A DNA stretch of 61,305 nucleotides from Bordetella parapertussis (GCA_945911685.1 CAMEAW010000003.1:1-61305); one strand, 5' to 3'; positions 27,251 through 37,751 are shown, counted from the first letter of the stretch. Translations and numbers: made by a program. Notes: generated from the sequence alone by a model not told the origin.

Positions 27251-28423
27251 ATGACCTCTTCAAGTCTTATGCTGTCCTGTCATCACTGTGGCGCAGCGTA
27301 TCAGCGCCCGGTGCTTGAAGCGGGGCAGTGGGCGCAGTGCGAGCGCTGCGATAACGTGCTTGAAACCTATTCGGTGTTCACCCCGCGTGCCTGGCTAGCT
27401 GTGATTGTTGCCACCTTGCTTTGTTTTGCCTTAGCCAATGTGTACCCCATCGCCACGCTGTTAATTTCAGGTCAGTCCCAAGCCGCATCGTTTTTTGATG
27501 CCATTGTGATTACTTGGCAGGCGGGTTACCCCGAGGTGGCAGTGGTGACTTTTGCGGCAGGGTTTTTGCTGCCTTTTGTGCAGTTGCTGCTTCTGTTGTG
27601 GGTGTTTTCAGCGCTCTCGCTCGGGCGACTCCCTGTTTTTTTTGACGAACTGATCACGCTGATCGATGTGCTCAAGCCTTGGTGTATGGTGCCGGTATTT
27701 TTGATGGGCGTTTTGGTGTCAGTGGTCAAGCTGGTCGGGTTGGCGTCTTTGGTGCCAGGCGTGGGGCTTTTTGCCACGGCTATTTCGGCGCTTTTTGTGA
27801 CGGCCTTAACGCGACTGTCAGCGCAAAAGATTCGATGTTTAGCGCATGATATTGGCTTGCCTGCACCGTTCGAGCCCTTACCGAAAGCGCCGTCGCCTGC
27901 CTCATTTCAGCGGACGTGGGCGCTGCTTCTTGCGGCAGTTCTGCTGTATATACCCGCCAATCTTTTGCCGATCATGCAAATTAATTCGATTGCAGGCAAC
28001 TCGGCGCATACAATTTTAGGCGGTGTACTTGAGCTGGTTTCAATGGGGTCATATAGCATTGCCGCAGTGGTTTTTATTGCAAGCGTGGTGGTGCCTCTGT
28101 TTAAACTCGTATGCTTGGCCGTGTTGGTGTATCTGGCCCAACAGCGTGCGACGGGTGCCCTCAGAACACGCACACACTTATATGAAATGGTCGAGTTCAT
28201 TGGCCAATGGTCGATGCTAGACGTATTTGTGGTGATTTTGCTCTCTGCCCTTGGTCGCTTTGGCAACTTGTTGACGATTGAGCCGGGGGGCGGAGCTGTT
28301 GCCTTTGCCGGGGTTGTGATTGTCACAATGTTGGCTGCGCTGGGCTTTGATCCTCGGCTAGCCTGGCGGCGGGCCGGACACCGCAGGCATCTTGTGCCAC
28401 AGCCTACGAACATCCCGACTTGA
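27251..28423 (+). CDS. pqiA: Paraquat-inducible protein A (PqiA family)
   Basis: PqiA is an inner-membrane partner of the PqiB MCE tunnel, thought to feed lipids between membranes. The 390-aa product begins with a cysteine knuckle pair (CHHC near residue 10 and CERC near 30). Two tandem PqiA modules follow, each with about four membrane helices. The second module has lost its cysteine pairs, with only RCLAHDIGLP remaining. The start at 27251 is chosen because the frame runs back into clpA; an ATG at 27269 is an alternative. It starts 28 nt after clpA and heads pqiABC. Its last codons and stop are duplicated immediately downstream. Confidence 0.92.
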   Translation: MTSSSLMLSCHHCGAAYQRPVLEAGQWAQCERCDNVLETYSVFTPRAWLAVIVATLLCFALANVYPIATLLISGQSQAASFFDAIVITWQAGYPEVAVVTFAAGFLLPFVQLLLLLWVFSALSLGRLPVFFDELITLIDVLKPWCMVPVFLMGVLVSVVKLVGLASLVPGVGLFATAISALFVTALTRLSAQKIRCLAHDIGLPAPFEPLPKAPSPASFQRTWALLLAAVLLYIPANLLPIMQINSIAGNSAHTILGGVLELVSMGSYSIAAVVFIASVVVPLFKLVCLAVLVYLAQQRATGALRTRTHLYEMVEFIGQWSMLDVFVVILLSALGRFGNLLTIEPGGGAVAFAGVVIVTMLAALGFDPRLAWRRAGHRRHLVPQPTNIPT

Positions 28424-28461
28424 CTGTGGTTTTGCCCAAGCCTACGAACATCCCGACGTGA
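28395..28461. repeat. direct duplication of the pqiA 3' end, including the stop codon
   Basis: AGCCTACGAACATCCCGAC is found exactly at 28401-28419 (end of pqiA) and at 28439-28457. Similarity extends left (TGCC) and right through TGA. Period is 38. The second copy again encodes Pro-Thr-Asn-Ile-Pro-Thr-stop, but it is untranslated. Confidence 0.85.
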
Positions 28462-28604
28462 ATGCAGTACTTGCAAGCGTTTACTCAAATACTGCCTAAA
28501 ATTTAGTTTAGAAGTGATCGCGCATGCCGTGCGCCGCGTCATACAATCTCTCGTCCCACTAGGGTCGTAAGATTTTCACCGTTTTACCTACAAAGGAGTC
28601 CGGC

Positions 28605-30254
28605 ATGCCGGAGCAGTCAATCACAAACCAAGCACCCGGGTTGCCGCGCGTGAGTCAGCGCCCCAAGCGTAATCTCGGATGGGTCTGGTTGATTCCGATT
28701 GTGGCGGCGTTGGTCGGCTTGTCGATTTTGTATCACAGCTGGTCTAAACAAGGCCCGCGTATTTTTATTACCTTTCAATCGGCGACGGGCCTAGAGGCCG
28801 GCAAGACGCAACTGCGGTATCGCGACGTGGTGATTGGTCTGGTCAAAGAGATTCGTTTAAACGACACACGTGACAAGGTCATCGTCGATGCCGAGTTGAA
28901 TAAAGACGCCGCTGGTATGGCCAACGAGGCGACTCAGTTTTGGGTCGTCAAACCCCGTATCGGCATCAGTGGTGTTTCGGGCCTGTCGACCTTGATGTCG
29001 GGTGCCTACATCGAAACCGACACCAAACACGGTGCGTTGGGCAAGGCCACGCAAAAGCAATTTATCGGTCTCGAAGAGCCACCGCCCATTACTAGCGATC
29101 GCCCCGGTACGCGTTTTGCCTTGCGCAGTGATGACTTAGGTTCGCTCAGCATTGGCGCGCCGGTTTACATGCGTCGTCTACAGGTCGGTATGATCTCAAG
29201 CTATAAGCTCGAGCCAGACGGTAAGTTCATTGAAATCGAAGTATTTATCGATGCGCCCTACGATCGTTACGTAGACGGTAGCACGCGCTTCTGGAACGAA
29301 AGCGGTATCGATGTCACCCTTTCGCCTGATGGCATGCAAATTAACACCCAATCGTTGGTGTCTTTAATTGCGGGTGGCGTTTCATTTGGCGCGTTTGGCA
29401 AGCCCCGTGATATCGCCGAGGTTGATCGGCAGTTTAAGTTGTATGACAGTCGCCGCGCCGCTGAGATCGAGCCGCAAGGCGTCTCTGTGCCGATCTACAT
29501 GCGTTTTGATCAGCCTACCCGAGGGCTCAAAGTCGGCGCCATGGTTGATTTTAACGGTGTCGATATTGGTGTTGTGAGTTCAGTGGCGCTCGATTTTGAT
29601 ATCGTGCATTCAAAGTTTTTTACCTCGGTCAACGCCACTCTGTATCCAGAGCGCTTGGGTGCGGTGTATCGCGATATGAATATGTCACGACGTTCTGTTG
29701 AGCAGCTCACGGATTCGTTGGCCCTGATGACCAGGCGGGGGATGCGTGCTCAGTTGCGCACGGCTAACATCCTGACGGGTCAGCTCTATATCGTGCTTGA
29801 AAATTTTCCGAATGCGCCGAAAATTGATCCACCTAAATCAGAGGTGCCCTTCAAGATGCCGACCCTGGCTTCAGACGATCTGGACAAACTGCAACAGCAG
29901 GTTGCCAGTATCGTGAACAAACTCGACAAAATACCGTTCGAGTCAATCGGTAACGAAGTCAACGAGATGATCAAGCAAATCAAAGTGCTTAGCGTGACGC
30001 TCGACAAGTCGGTTGTTCCGAAACTTGCTTCGACCCTGACGCAAGTTGAACTGGCTGTTAAAAATCTCAACGGCTTAATTGCACCGGGCAGCCCAATGAC
30101 CGCGAGCACCGAGGCCATGCTTGAAGACCTGCGACGCAGTTTACGGTCGTTACGCGGGCTGACTGACTCGTTACAGACGCAGCCAGATTCAATCATCACC
30201 GGCCGCAATCCTAAACCCTATTCACGCGAAACGCTTGGGGCCCCTGCAAAATGA
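28605..30254 (+). CDS. pqiB: MCE-domain protein PqiB
   Basis: PqiB is a membrane-anchored periplasmic protein whose MCE domains stack into a tunnel for lipid traffic to the outer membrane. The 549-aa product has one N-terminal membrane helix (about 25-45). Three MCE domains follow, seen as QSATGLEAGKTQLRYRDVVI, LGSLSIGAPVYMRRLQVGMI and PTRGLKVGAMVDFNGVDIG. A C-terminal helical/coiled region runs from about 420 on. AAGGAG 8 nt upstream supports the start. The stop overlaps pqiC as ATGA. pqiA lies 181 nt upstream, and that gap contains the duplicated pqiA end. Confidence 0.95.
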   Translation: MPEQSITNQAPGLPRVSQRPKRNLGWVWLIPIVAALVGLSILYHSWSKQGPRIFITFQSATGLEAGKTQLRYRDVVIGLVKEIRLNDTRDKVIVDAELNKDAAGMANEATQFWVVKPRIGISGVSGLSTLMSGAYIETDTKHGALGKATQKQFIGLEEPPPITSDRPGTRFALRSDDLGSLSIGAPVYMRRLQVGMISSYKLEPDGKFIEIEVFIDAPYDRYVDGSTRFWNESGIDVTLSPDGMQINTQSLVSLIAGGVSFGAFGKPRDIAEVDRQFKLYDSRRAAEIEPQGVSVPIYMRFDQPTRGLKVGAMVDFNGVDIGVVSSVALDFDIVHSKFFTSVNATLYPERLGAVYRDMNMSRRSVEQLTDSLALMTRRGMRAQLRTANILTGQLYIVLENFPNAPKIDPPKSEVPFKMPTLASDDLDKLQQQVASIVNKLDKIPFESIGNEVNEMIKQIKVLSVTLDKSVVPKLASTLTQVELAVKNLNGLIAPGSPMTASTEAMLEDLRRSLRSLRGLTDSLQTQPDSIITGRNPKPYSRETLGAPAK

Positions 30255-30275
30255 AAAACGCCTGCAAAATGAAAA
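30243..30275. repeat. in-frame 18-bp duplication at the pqiB/pqiC junction
   Basis: CCTGCAAAATGAAAA occurs at 30243-30257 and 30261-30275, with period 18. The first copy holds the pqiB stop and one pqiC ATG (30251). The second supplies another in-frame pqiC ATG (30269). Confidence 0.85.
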
Positions 30276-30880
30276 CTTTTTTGCCAATTGTGTTTGTCGC
30301 GTTGCTAGCTGGCTGTTCATCGCCCGCACCGCATTACTACACTTTGAGCCCTGAGGGCACGCGTGTGACCCCTGCGTCAGGTCAACGCGCAGTCGCCTAC
30401 GCACTCAGCCCGGTCACGGTGCCCCCTGAGGTCGACAATACGGCCTTAGTGACACGAGAGCCCAACGGGCGCCTGTTGCCGTTAAGTGATGACCGTTGGA
30501 CAGCGACCTTGTCTTCGCACTTGCAAAGCGCGTTAGGGCTAGAGTTGACTGCCGCGCTGGGGATGCCGCCGGTACAAAATATCAATCAAAGTACGGCGCA
30601 GTCTGATGCGACACAAGTTCAGGTGGATGTGCAGCGCTTTGAACTGGTGCCTGGTCAGTATGTCGCTCTTGACGCCTTGTGGCGTTTGCGGTTTGGCCAG
30701 AGCGGGTTGGTATTGACCTGTTTTTCACGCTTTAAGCAAAACGTCGAGATCGGCGTAACCGCGCTTGTGCTGGGGCAGCAGAAAAATACACAGCTGTTGT
30801 CTGCCCAAATCGCACAGGCACTAGTTTCGCGCCGCGCGCCCGCCGAGGTTCAATGCACGCAGTCTAAAGCAGCGGGCTAA
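30251..30880 (+). CDS. pqiC: Outer-membrane lipoprotein PqiC (ABC-type transport auxiliary family)
   Basis: PqiC is the outer-membrane lipoprotein that receives the PqiB tunnel. The 209-aa precursor has a signal peptide with lipobox LLAGC (modified cysteine C22 from the first ATG). HYYTLSPEG follows, as in the DUF330/PqiC family, and a mixed alpha/beta domain completes it. Two in-frame ATGs exist because of an 18-bp duplication. The one at 30251 overlaps the pqiB stop (ATGA), and the one at 30269 gives a more compact signal peptide (MKTFLPIVFVALLAGC). Either could be used. Confidence 0.92.
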   Translation: MKNACKMKTFLPIVFVALLAGCSSPAPHYYTLSPEGTRVTPASGQRAVAYALSPVTVPPEVDNTALVTREPNGRLLPLSDDRWTATLSSHLQSALGLELTAALGMPPVQNINQSTAQSDATQVQVDVQRFELVPGQYVALDALWRLRFGQSGLVLTCFSRFKQNVEIGVTALVLGQQKNTQLLSAQIAQALVSRRAPAEVQCTQSKAAG

Positions 30881-30965
30881 AGCGAGCCCTGAGTCTAGTT
30901 GCCGTGGCAGCTAGTTCGGCTGCCGGGTGTTGTGAAAGCGGTGAAAGCGGTAAACGCTTTGCGTA

Positions 30966-31415
30966 CTAGCTTTTGCCGGTGCTGCCAAAGCCACCGGTGC
31001 CGCGCGTGCTTTGTTCAAACTCGTCGACCACGGTGAATTGCACTTGTGCAATGGGTAGGACCACAAGTTGGGCTAAGCGCTCAAGTGGCTCGAGCGTATA
31101 GGCGGTCTGGCTGCGATTCCAGGCCGACACCATCAAGGGACCCTGATAATCAGAGTCGATCAAGCCAACCAGATTGCCCAGCACGATGCCATGTTTATGG
31201 CCAAGCCCCGAGCGTGGCAAAATCACTGCAGCATAGGCTGGGTCGGCCACGTGTAGTGCCAAGCCTGTGGGGATCAGATGCGTTGCGCCAGGCTCAATGA
31301 CGAGAGGCGCCTCAAGGCATGCCCTCAAATCCAAGCCTGCCGAGCCCGCCGTCGCGTAGGCAGGAATATGTTCGTGCATCCGAGGATCTAAAATTTTTAG
31401 TTCGACTGCTTTCAA
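30966..31415 (-). CDS. dut: Deoxyuridine 5'-triphosphate nucleotidohydrolase (dUTPase)
   Basis: Dut hydrolyses dUTP to dUMP, keeping uracil out of DNA and feeding dTMP synthesis. The 149-aa trimeric-type enzyme shows the five motifs: [33 protein letters not shown], a [11 protein letters not shown] block and the C-terminal [10 protein letters not shown] arm. It is downstream of dedA on the same strand after a 106-nt gap. Beyond its stop are two GTGAAAGCG copies (30932-30949). It converges on pqiC. Confidence 0.97.
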   Translation of the reverse strand: MKAVELKILDPRMHEHIPAYATAGSAGLDLRACLEAPLVIEPGATHLIPTGLALHVADPAYAAVILPRSGLGHKHGIVLGNLVGLIDSDYQGPLMVSAWNRSQTAYTLEPLERLAQLVVLPIAQVQFTVVDEFEQSTRGTGGFGSTGKS

Positions 31416-31521
31416 GTTGAGTTCCTTTAGGTTCTACGACGCGGTTTGTCATGGTCGGGTTGTAGGCTTGTACGCATTTTTTTCCGACGTCTGTGCGATT
31501 GATTGTCTGCAGACTCGCTTT

Positions 31522-32157
31522 TTAATATGTCGAACGTCGTTTTTTTTGGTGCGTGCTGCGGGTGATCCAAATCAGCACTGCAATACCGATCAACACCGCG
31601 CACCCTAGACCCGAGTATATCAACGACTCGCGTGAGTGCCTGGCGGCATCGAGGCTAATCGCGGTTAAATACCCTGGGGCTAGCAAGGCCGGAATCCATA
31701 AAATACCAGACAAAATATTGGCGAGTTGAAACTTCTTTTCAGGCATCCCCATCACGCCTGCAACCGTTGGTATCAAGCAGCGTAAGGGGCCCAGAAAGCG
31801 CCCCACTAAGACTGCTAAAAACCCGTACCTAAAACACATTAAGCGTGCGCGTGCCACCATGGTGCGCCGTGTTTTCAGTAGCTTCGTGCGTAAGACGCGA
31901 GGGCCAAACCATTTGCCTAACCAGTATGACAGCGCATCACCAAGTATGGCACCCGCGACACCCCAAAGAAAAATAGGTAAGGCAGGCAGTATGCCGCTGC
32001 CGACTAAGCCCCCGCTCATCATCAGTAAGACCGTCGCAGGCAAAAAGATCCCGACGACAAAAAGCGATTCGCCAAACGTCATTAAAAAAATGATCACGCC
32101 TGCCCACGCCTGATGGGTTTGAATAAATTGCCCCGCCTGTGTGATCAGCGCATCCAT
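31522..32157 (-). CDS. DedA family membrane protein
   Basis: This 211-aa integral membrane protein of the DedA/SNARE-associated (VTT) family probably acts in phospholipid scrambling or envelope homeostasis. The family landmarks are a re-entrant region (FGESLFVVGIFLPATVLLM), GDALSYWLGKWFG and GRFLGPLRCLIPTVAGVMGM, with about five hydrophobic segments. The C-terminus is basic (HQKKRRSTY). It begins 12 nt after coaBC and so is likely cotranscribed with it. Confidence 0.9.
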   Translation of the reverse strand: MDALITQAGQFIQTHQAWAGVIIFLMTFGESLFVVGIFLPATVLLMMSGGLVGSGILPALPIFLWGVAGAILGDALSYWLGKWFGPRVLRTKLLKTRRTMVARARLMCFRYGFLAVLVGRFLGPLRCLIPTVAGVMGMPEKKFQLANILSGILWIPALLAPGYLTAISLDAARHSRESLIYSGLGCAVLIGIAVLIWITRSTHQKKRRSTY

Positions 32158-32169
32158 GTCGAGCTGAAC

Positions 32170-33378
32170 TTACCGTTTGCCAGGAAGACGTGCCGCAATC
32201 GCAGCGATCAGTTGACGTGCCACATCTTGCTTGGCGTTCGTTGGGAGCGGGTGTTCGCCCTGTTCATCAAAGATACTGACCGTCGTATTGTCGGCATCCA
32301 TGACGTGTTGAGCAAGATTGCCGATCAGCATCGGAATCCCTTTGCGTTTGCGTTTGTCGTGGGCATACTCGGACAAGCGTTCGGTTTCAGCAGCAAAGCC
32401 AACGCACCAAGGGGCATTGGGTAACGCAGCCACTGTAGCAAGAATGTCAGGATTGACGGCAAACTCTAGGTTAGGCGTGTGTGTGGTTTTTGACTTTGGG
32501 TCTTTCTTAATCTTGTCAGTTGCCACGTTAGCGACTCGCCAATCGGCTACTGCTGCAACCGAGATGAACACATCTTGGTCGGTGACGTGTGCGAGCACCG
32601 CATCGTGCATTTGCTGCGCTGTTTGTACTTGAATGCAGGGGATGCCGTAGGGCTCGGGTAGGGCGGTGGGGCCTGAGATGAGCGTGACCTCAGCGCCCGC
32701 TTCAAACGCGGCACGCGCGAGCGCGTAACCGGTTTTACCTGAAGAACGGTTGCTGATCACGCGCACCGGGTCAATCGGTTCGACAGTGGGGCCCGCCGTA
32801 ATCAGGACGCGTTTGTTTTGCAAAAGCTTAGGTTGAAAAAAAGCCACCATTTCAGCCAACAGTTGCAGCGCCTCAAGCATGCGGCCATCGCCAGTCTCGC
32901 CGCAGGCCTGTTGCCCAGCGCCGGGGCCCAACACTTTGACGCCATCTTGCTTCAGTTGCGCCACATTACGTTGGGTGGGAGCCGACGACCACATCTCGCG
33001 ATTCATCGCAGGCGCAACGAGTAACGGGCAGGCTCGGGCCAGGCAAAGCGTTGACAGCAAGTCGTCGGCGCGCCCTTGCACTAACTTTGCCATGAAGTCG
33101 GCTGAAGCGGGTGCGATCAAGATCGCATCGGCGCCACGGCTCAGATCAATGTGCGCCATGTTATTCGGGATACGTGGATCCCAGGCATCGGTAAACACAG
33201 GGCGCCCGCTTAACGCTTGCATCGTCACTGCCGTAATGAAATGTGTGGCGGCGTCAGTCATGATGACATCGACCGTTGCGCCTTGTTCGACCAAACGGCG
33301 CACGAGTTCTGCCGACTTGTAGCAGGCGATGCCACCACTCAATCCCAACACGATGCGTTTATTCAGCAGATCTTGCAT
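32170..33378 (-). CDS. coaBC: Bifunctional phosphopantothenoylcysteine decarboxylase / phosphopantothenate-cysteine ligase
   Basis: CoaBC carries out two coenzyme A steps: CTP-dependent joining of cysteine to phosphopantothenate, then decarboxylation. The N-terminal CoaC flavoprotein half has [18 protein letters not shown] and the PAMNREMW motif, plus the cysteine-containing [12 protein letters not shown] flap. The C-terminal CoaB half has [20 protein letters not shown] and the KIKK motif. The start at 33378 has GAGG 6 nt upstream. An extension to 33405 is in frame. It overlaps the end of lspA by 20 nt, so translation may be coupled. Confidence 0.95.
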   Translation of the reverse strand: MQDLLNKRIVLGLSGGIACYKSAELVRRLVEQGATVDVIMTDAATHFITAVTMQALSGRPVFTDAWDPRIPNNMAHIDLSRGADAILIAPASADFMAKLVQGRADDLLSTLCLARACPLLVAPAMNREMWSSAPTQRNVAQLKQDGVKVLGPGAGQQACGETGDGRMLEALQLLAEMVAFFQPKLLQNKRVLITAGPTVEPIDPVRVISNRSSGKTGYALARAAFEAGAEVTLISGPTALPEPYGIPCIQVQTAQQMHDAVLAHVTDQDVFISVAAVADWRVANVATDKIKKDPKSKTTHTPNLEFAVNPDILATVAALPNAPWCVGFAAETERLSEYAHDKRKRKGIPMLIGNLAQHVMDADNTTVSIFDEQGEHPLPTNAKQDVARQLIAAIAARLPGKR

Positions 33379-33886
33379 GGCGACCTCGCAGCCGAAGAAT
33401 TTCATCCAGAATCATCAGGATAGCACCGAGCGTGATACAGCTGTCGGCAATATTAAACGCGGGGTAATACCAGTTTTGCCAGTAGAACAATAAAAAATCA
33501 ATGACATGGCCGTAAGCCACGCGGTCGATGACGTTGCCAAGCGCGCCACTCAAGATCAGCGCCAAGGCGAGTAATAAGCGGGTCTGCGAACGGTTTTTAT
33601 GCATCATCCAAAGGATAAAAGCCGATGCCCCTAGCCCTAAAACAGTAAAAAACCAGCGTTGCCAGCCCGCTTGATCCGCTAGAAAACTGAACGCTGCACC
33701 GCGGTTATAAAGCAGTGTGAAATCAAAGAAGGGCAAGACGTTTAGCCGATCGCCGTACCGCAAGGCCGAGTCAAACCAAAGCTTGGTGAGTTGATCTGCG
33801 ATCAGCAAGAGCGCTGCAAGGACTAGCCAGCGGGTGAGCGCTGGCTGGTACTGGCCCTGAGGGTGTGCTTGTGGGTCGACACTCAT
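33359..33886 (-). CDS. lspA: Lipoprotein signal peptidase II
   Basis: LspA is an inner-membrane aspartyl protease that cuts signal peptides from prolipoproteins. The 175-aa product has four membrane helices. The catalytic aspartates lie in GNVIDRVAYGHVIDFL and FNIADSCITLGAIL. It is downstream of ileS, a classic ileS-lspA linkage. A 48-nt gap separates them, containing a copy of the ileS 3' end. Confidence 0.96.
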   Translation of the reverse strand: MSVDPQAHPQGQYQPALTRWLVLAALLLIADQLTKLWFDSALRYGDRLNVLPFFDFTLLYNRGAAFSFLADQAGWQRWFFTVLGLGASAFILWMMHKNRSQTRLLLALALILSGALGNVIDRVAYGHVIDFLLFYWQNWYYPAFNIADSCITLGAILMILDEILRLRGRHARSAE

Positions 33887-33891
33887 TGTGA

Positions 33892-33954
33892 CTTAGCCGT
33901 TTGCCTGCGCTTGCGATTGACCGATCATCTTGGCTTAGCCGCTTGCCTTGGCTT
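33892..33954. repeat. direct duplication of the ileS 3' end, including the stop codon
   Basis: A 21-base block at 33934-33954, which encodes the last residues and TAA of ileS on the minus strand, recurs at 33892-33912 with three mismatches. CTTAGCCG and TTGCCT are shared. Period is 42. Confidence 0.75.
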
Positions 33955-36796
33955 CGTTCATATTACTCACACAGCGCCCGCAAATATCGGGGTGCTCGGC
34001 ATCGCGGCCAATATCGTCACGCCAGTGCCAGCAACGTTCGCATTTTTTATGCGCTGAGGGTGCGATGTTGATCAAGAGCTCAGCGTGTTCGGCAGCGGTT
34101 GCTGCATGCACGTTCACTTTTGACACAATCAAAATAAACGGCAGTTGCTCTGCGACACTTTGCAACAAATCGAGATCAGCGCCTTGTGCGGTGAGTTCGA
34201 CCTCACCTTGTAGTGACGAGCCAATACTGCCGGCCGTACGAAGCTCTTCGAGTTTGCGTGTCACGAGCCCGCGGATTTCGCGCAAGCGCGACCAGCGTTG
34301 CTGCAGGGTGTCAGCATCGGCGATGACTGGTACTGCGTGATAGCACTCGGTGAAAATCGTGAGGCGGCTGGTATCTGGCTGATTGGCCAGGGTTGACGCG
34401 CACAAAATCCCCCAGGCCTCTTCGGCGGTGAAGGACAGGATCGGTGCCATGAGTTTAAGCAAGGTCTGGCTGATATGCAGCAAGGCCGTTTGCGCTGAAC
34501 GACGCGCCTGGCTCTTGGGTGCCGACGTATACAAGCGGTCTTTCAACACATCCAGATAAAAAGAACCTAAATCTTCAGAGCAAAAATGTTGCAACCGAGA
34601 CATTGCCGGTTGAAACTCGTATTGCTCAAAACTTTTGAGAACTTCGGCTTGCATCTGTGCCGTCATCGCCTGTGCATAGCGATCAATTTCAAGCATGCTT
34701 TCGGGAGACACTGCATCTGTTGCGGCGTCAAAGTCGGCCAGATTGGCGAGTAAAAAGCGTAAGGTGTTACGAATGCGGCGATAGCTTTCTACCACTCGCT
34801 TGAGGATTTCGTCAGAGATCGATAACTCGCCCGAGTAGTCGGTGCTGGCGACCCACAAGCGCAAGATCTCGGCACCTAGGCTGTCAGAGACTTTTTGGGG
34901 CGCGATCACATTGCCCACTGACTTACTCATTTTGCGACCCTGTCCGTCAACCACAAAGCCGTGTGTCAACAAACTGTTGTAAGGGGCGCGGCCTTCGAGC
35001 ATGCAGCCCGTTAAGAGCGATGAATGAAACCAGCCGCGATGTTGATCCGATCCCTCAAGGTACATATCTGCAGGCCAAGGTAACTCGCCATGCGAGCCTT
35101 GCTGCGCATTATTCAAACCACCCAGCACAGTGGCATGGGTCGTGCCCGAGTCAAACCAGACATCGAGCGTGTCGCGATTTTTTTCGTATTGATCGGCCTC
35201 AGGCCCGAGTAAATCAGCGGGTTCAACCGCTTGCCAGGCTTCGATGCCGCGTTGCTCAACAAGCTTGGCAACGGCTTCAAGTAATGCTGGGGTATTGGGG
35301 TGCAAGGCGCCGGTTTCTTTGTGAAGAAAGAAGGCCATGGGGACGCCCCATTGGCGCTGCCGCGATAAGGTCCAGTCTGGCCGGTTAGCGATCATCGCAT
35401 GCAGGCGCGCGCGTCCCCAGGCTGGGTAAAAAGCGGTGGCCTCAATCGCGGCCAGCGCGCTGGTACGCAGCGTTGGAGCGTGGTCTTTGGGTTGCACATC
35501 CATCCCAGCAAACCATTGACTGGTCGCCCGATAAATGATCGGTGTCTTATGGCGCCAACAATGCATATAGCTGTGCGCGTGTGGTTCTGTCTTGAGCAGG
35601 GTGCCGGCTTGGGTCAAGGCTTCAACAATTTTTGGATTCGCTGCCCAAATGCTCAAGCCACCGAAGCCAGGCAAACTTGGCACGAACTTACCATCGCCCA
35701 TGACAGGGCTGAGGATATCGGCATCTTTCATGCCGTTAGCTTTGCAAGATAAAAAGTCTTCAATTCCGTAGGCTGGAGCCGAGTGCACGACGCCCGTACC
35801 AGTGTCGAGTGTGACGTAATCTCCCAAATAAACAGGTGCGGTGCGTTGATAGCCAGCGTCAAAATGCGCCAGTGGGTGCTCGAACTCGAGTTTGTTTAAC
35901 GCTTGCCCAAGGCAGCGAGCAATAACTTCGCCTTGTAGGTTCCATTCTTTGAGGCATGCTTGGACACGATCGAGTGCAATCAGCAACAGCGCACCCGTGG
36001 CCGGAGCCGGACTGACACGTACCAAGGCATATTCGAACTCTGGGTGCAGGTTTAGCGCCTGGTTTGAGGGGATAGTCCAGGGAGTGGTTGTCCAGATCAC
36101 CAAGGCGCCGGGCTCAACCTCGTGCAGACCAAAGGCTTTTGCGAGTGCTGCGCGATCGATAAACGGAAACGCAACATGAATGGCCGGATCTTTGCGATCG
36201 GCGTACTCAACTTCGGCTTCAGCCAGGGCCGAGCCGCAATCAAAGCACCAGTTCACGGGCTTGAGCCCTCTGAATACATACCCTTTATCTAGGATCCGAC
36301 CCAGTGCACGAATTTCGTTCGCTTCATTACTGAAGTTCATGGTCAGGTAGGGGCGATTCCAGTCGCCCAACACACCGAGTCGTTCAAAATCCTTTTTTTG
36401 GCGATCAATTTGCTCAAGGGCGTAGGCGCGCGCTTTGGCTTGCACTTCAGCCACTGGCAAATGTTTACCGTATTTTTTTTCAATCTGAATTTCAATTGGC
36501 ATACCGTGGCAATCCCAGCCCGGTACATAGGCCGCGTCATAGCCCGCCATGTTGCGGCTTTTGACGATGATGTCTTTTAGGATTTTATTGACTGCATGCC
36601 CGATGTGAATGTCACCGTTCGCATAGGGCGGGCCATCGTGTAGTAAAAACGTTGGGCGCCCTTTGCTGGCTTCACGAATCGCCTGATAGACGCGCTTTTC
36701 TTGCCATTGCGCGACCCACAGGGGCTCACGACGAGGCAGATCTCCGCGCATCGGAAACGGGGTGTCGGGCAGATTGAGTGTTTGTTTATAGTCCAT
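33935..36796 (-). CDS. ileS: Isoleucyl-tRNA synthetase
   Basis: IleS charges tRNA-Ile with isoleucine. The 953-aa class I enzyme has the HIGH motif in [17 protein letters not shown] and KMSKS in [14 protein letters not shown]. It also has a large editing (CP1) insert and the C-terminal zinc ribbon CERCWHW and CGRCVSNM. The start at 36796 ([20 protein letters not shown]) matches the family. The open frame to 36835 is not needed. It overlaps the end of ribF by 11 nt. The stop codon region is duplicated downstream. Confidence 0.97.
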   Translation of the reverse strand: MDYKQTLNLPDTPFPMRGDLPRREPLWVAQWQEKRVYQAIREASKGRPTFLLHDGPPYANGDIHIGHAVNKILKDIIVKSRNMAGYDAAYVPGWDCHGMPIEIQIEKKYGKHLPVAEVQAKARAYALEQIDRQKKDFERLGVLGDWNRPYLTMNFSNEANEIRALGRILDKGYVFRGLKPVNWCFDCGSALAEAEVEYADRKDPAIHVAFPFIDRAALAKAFGLHEVEPGALVIWTTTPWTIPSNQALNLHPEFEYALVRVSPAPATGALLLIALDRVQACLKEWNLQGEVIARCLGQALNKLEFEHPLAHFDAGYQRTAPVYLGDYVTLDTGTGVVHSAPAYGIEDFLSCKANGMKDADILSPVMGDGKFVPSLPGFGGLSIWAANPKIVEALTQAGTLLKTEPHAHSYMHCWRHKTPIIYRATSQWFAGMDVQPKDHAPTLRTSALAAIEATAFYPAWGRARLHAMIANRPDWTLSRQRQWGVPMAFFLHKETGALHPNTPALLEAVAKLVEQRGIEAWQAVEPADLLGPEADQYEKNRDTLDVWFDSGTTHATVLGGLNNAQQGSHGELPWPADMYLEGSDQHRGWFHSSLLTGCMLEGRAPYNSLLTHGFVVDGQGRKMSKSVGNVIAPQKVSDSLGAEILRLWVASTDYSGELSISDEILKRVVESYRRIRNTLRFLLANLADFDAATDAVSPESMLEIDRYAQAMTAQMQAEVLKSFEQYEFQPAMSRLQHFCSEDLGSFYLDVLKDRLYTSAPKSQARRSAQTALLHISQTLLKLMAPILSFTAEEAWGILCASTLANQPDTSRLTIFTECYHAVPVIADADTLQQRWSRLREIRGLVTRKLEELRTAGSIGSSLQGEVELTAQGADLDLLQSVAEQLPFILIVSKVNVHAATAAEHAELLINIAPSAHKKCERCWHWRDDIGRDAEHPDICGRCVSNMNEAKASG

Positions 36797-37751
36797 GGGG
36801 CGCAAAATAAGCCCGCGCATGTTGTGCATCGGCATGCATGGCGGCAGTCAAGGTTGGGAGATCAGGAAACTTCTCTTCATCGCGAAGATGTTTGAGAAGC
36901 TCAACGCGAATGAGTTTACCGTACGCATTGATATTGATATCGAAGAGATGGGTCTCGAGCAAGATGCGGCCATCGTCTTCGACCGTTGGACGCACGCCCA
37001 GGCTGGCAACCCCAGGCAAGGCCTGTGGTGCCAAGCCGTGTACTCGCACAACATAGATCCCCGAACGGGCTGCACACCGTGGTGTGACGCGCATATTCAA
37101 AGTCGGCATATTGAGGGTACGGCCCAGTTTCTTGCCGTGTACGACGTGACCGGTCATGGTGTAAGGGCGCCCGAGTAGGCTTTGGGCTTGCGTCAGGTCT
37201 CCACTGGCGAGGGCCGCACGCACTTCAGAGCTTGACACGCGATGGCCGTTGAGGTCTTTGACCTCAGAGAGCGTGTGTACTTCAAGCCCAAATTGTGGGC
37301 CCATTTTTTTGAGTAAGGCGACATCGCCCGAACGCTGGTGGCCAAAGCGAAAGTCTTCACCTATGATCAGCCACCGGGCGTTCAGGCCCTTAATCAGAAG
37401 CTTTTCGATGAAGTCTTCGGCCGACATTTCGGCAAAATTTCGATTGAAACGCGCGAGCACGACTTGTTCGATACCGGCTTGGCTCAGCGCACTGAGTTTG
37501 TCGCGCAGCCCATTGATTTGCGGTGGCGAGAGCTCAGGTCGCCGATTTTGTTTGGCGAAGAACTGTCGCGGGTGGGGCGCAAAAGTCAAAACGGTTGGAA
37601 CCAATGCGCGCGCGTGAGCGATGTCAGCCACTTGGCTGAGCATGGCCAGATGCCCTAAATGCACGCCATCGAAATTGCCGATAGAGAGCGCGGTTGGTCG
37701 CCGCAACAGAGGGGCCGAAGCTTGACGAAAAATGCTGAAAGAGGTGTTCAC
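36786..37751 (-). CDS. ribF: Bifunctional riboflavin kinase / FAD synthetase
   Basis: RibF makes FMN from riboflavin and then FAD. The N-terminal adenylyltransferase half has [16 protein letters not shown] and the [12 protein letters not shown] block. The C-terminal flavokinase half has [17 protein letters not shown] (the usual form is GRTLGFPT) and [11 protein letters not shown]. With the GTG start at 37751 ([10 protein letters not shown]) it has 321 aa; a TTG two codons upstream (37757) is also in frame. It is divergent from purN and precedes ileS with an 11-nt overlap. Confidence 0.93.
   Translation of the reverse strand: MNTSFSIFRQASAPLLRRPTALSIGNFDGVHLGHLAMLSQVADIAHARALVPTVLTFAPHPRQFFAKQNRRPELSPPQINGLRDKLSALSQAGIEQVVLARFNRNFAEMSAEDFIEKLLIKGLNARWLIIGEDFRFGHQRSGDVALLKKMGPQFGLEVHTLSEVKDLNGHRVSSSEVRAALASGDLTQAQSLLGRPYTMTGHVVHGKKLGRTLNMPTLNMRVTPRCAARSGIYVVRVHGLAPQALPGVASLGVRPTVEDDGRILLETHLFDININAYGKLIRVELLKHLRDEEKFPDLPTLTAAMHADAQHARAYFAPHGL

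Noticed and set aside
34963..35752. Two long plus-strand frames opposite ileS
   Set aside because: They lie wholly within the conserved ileS coding region and show composition expected of shadow frames.
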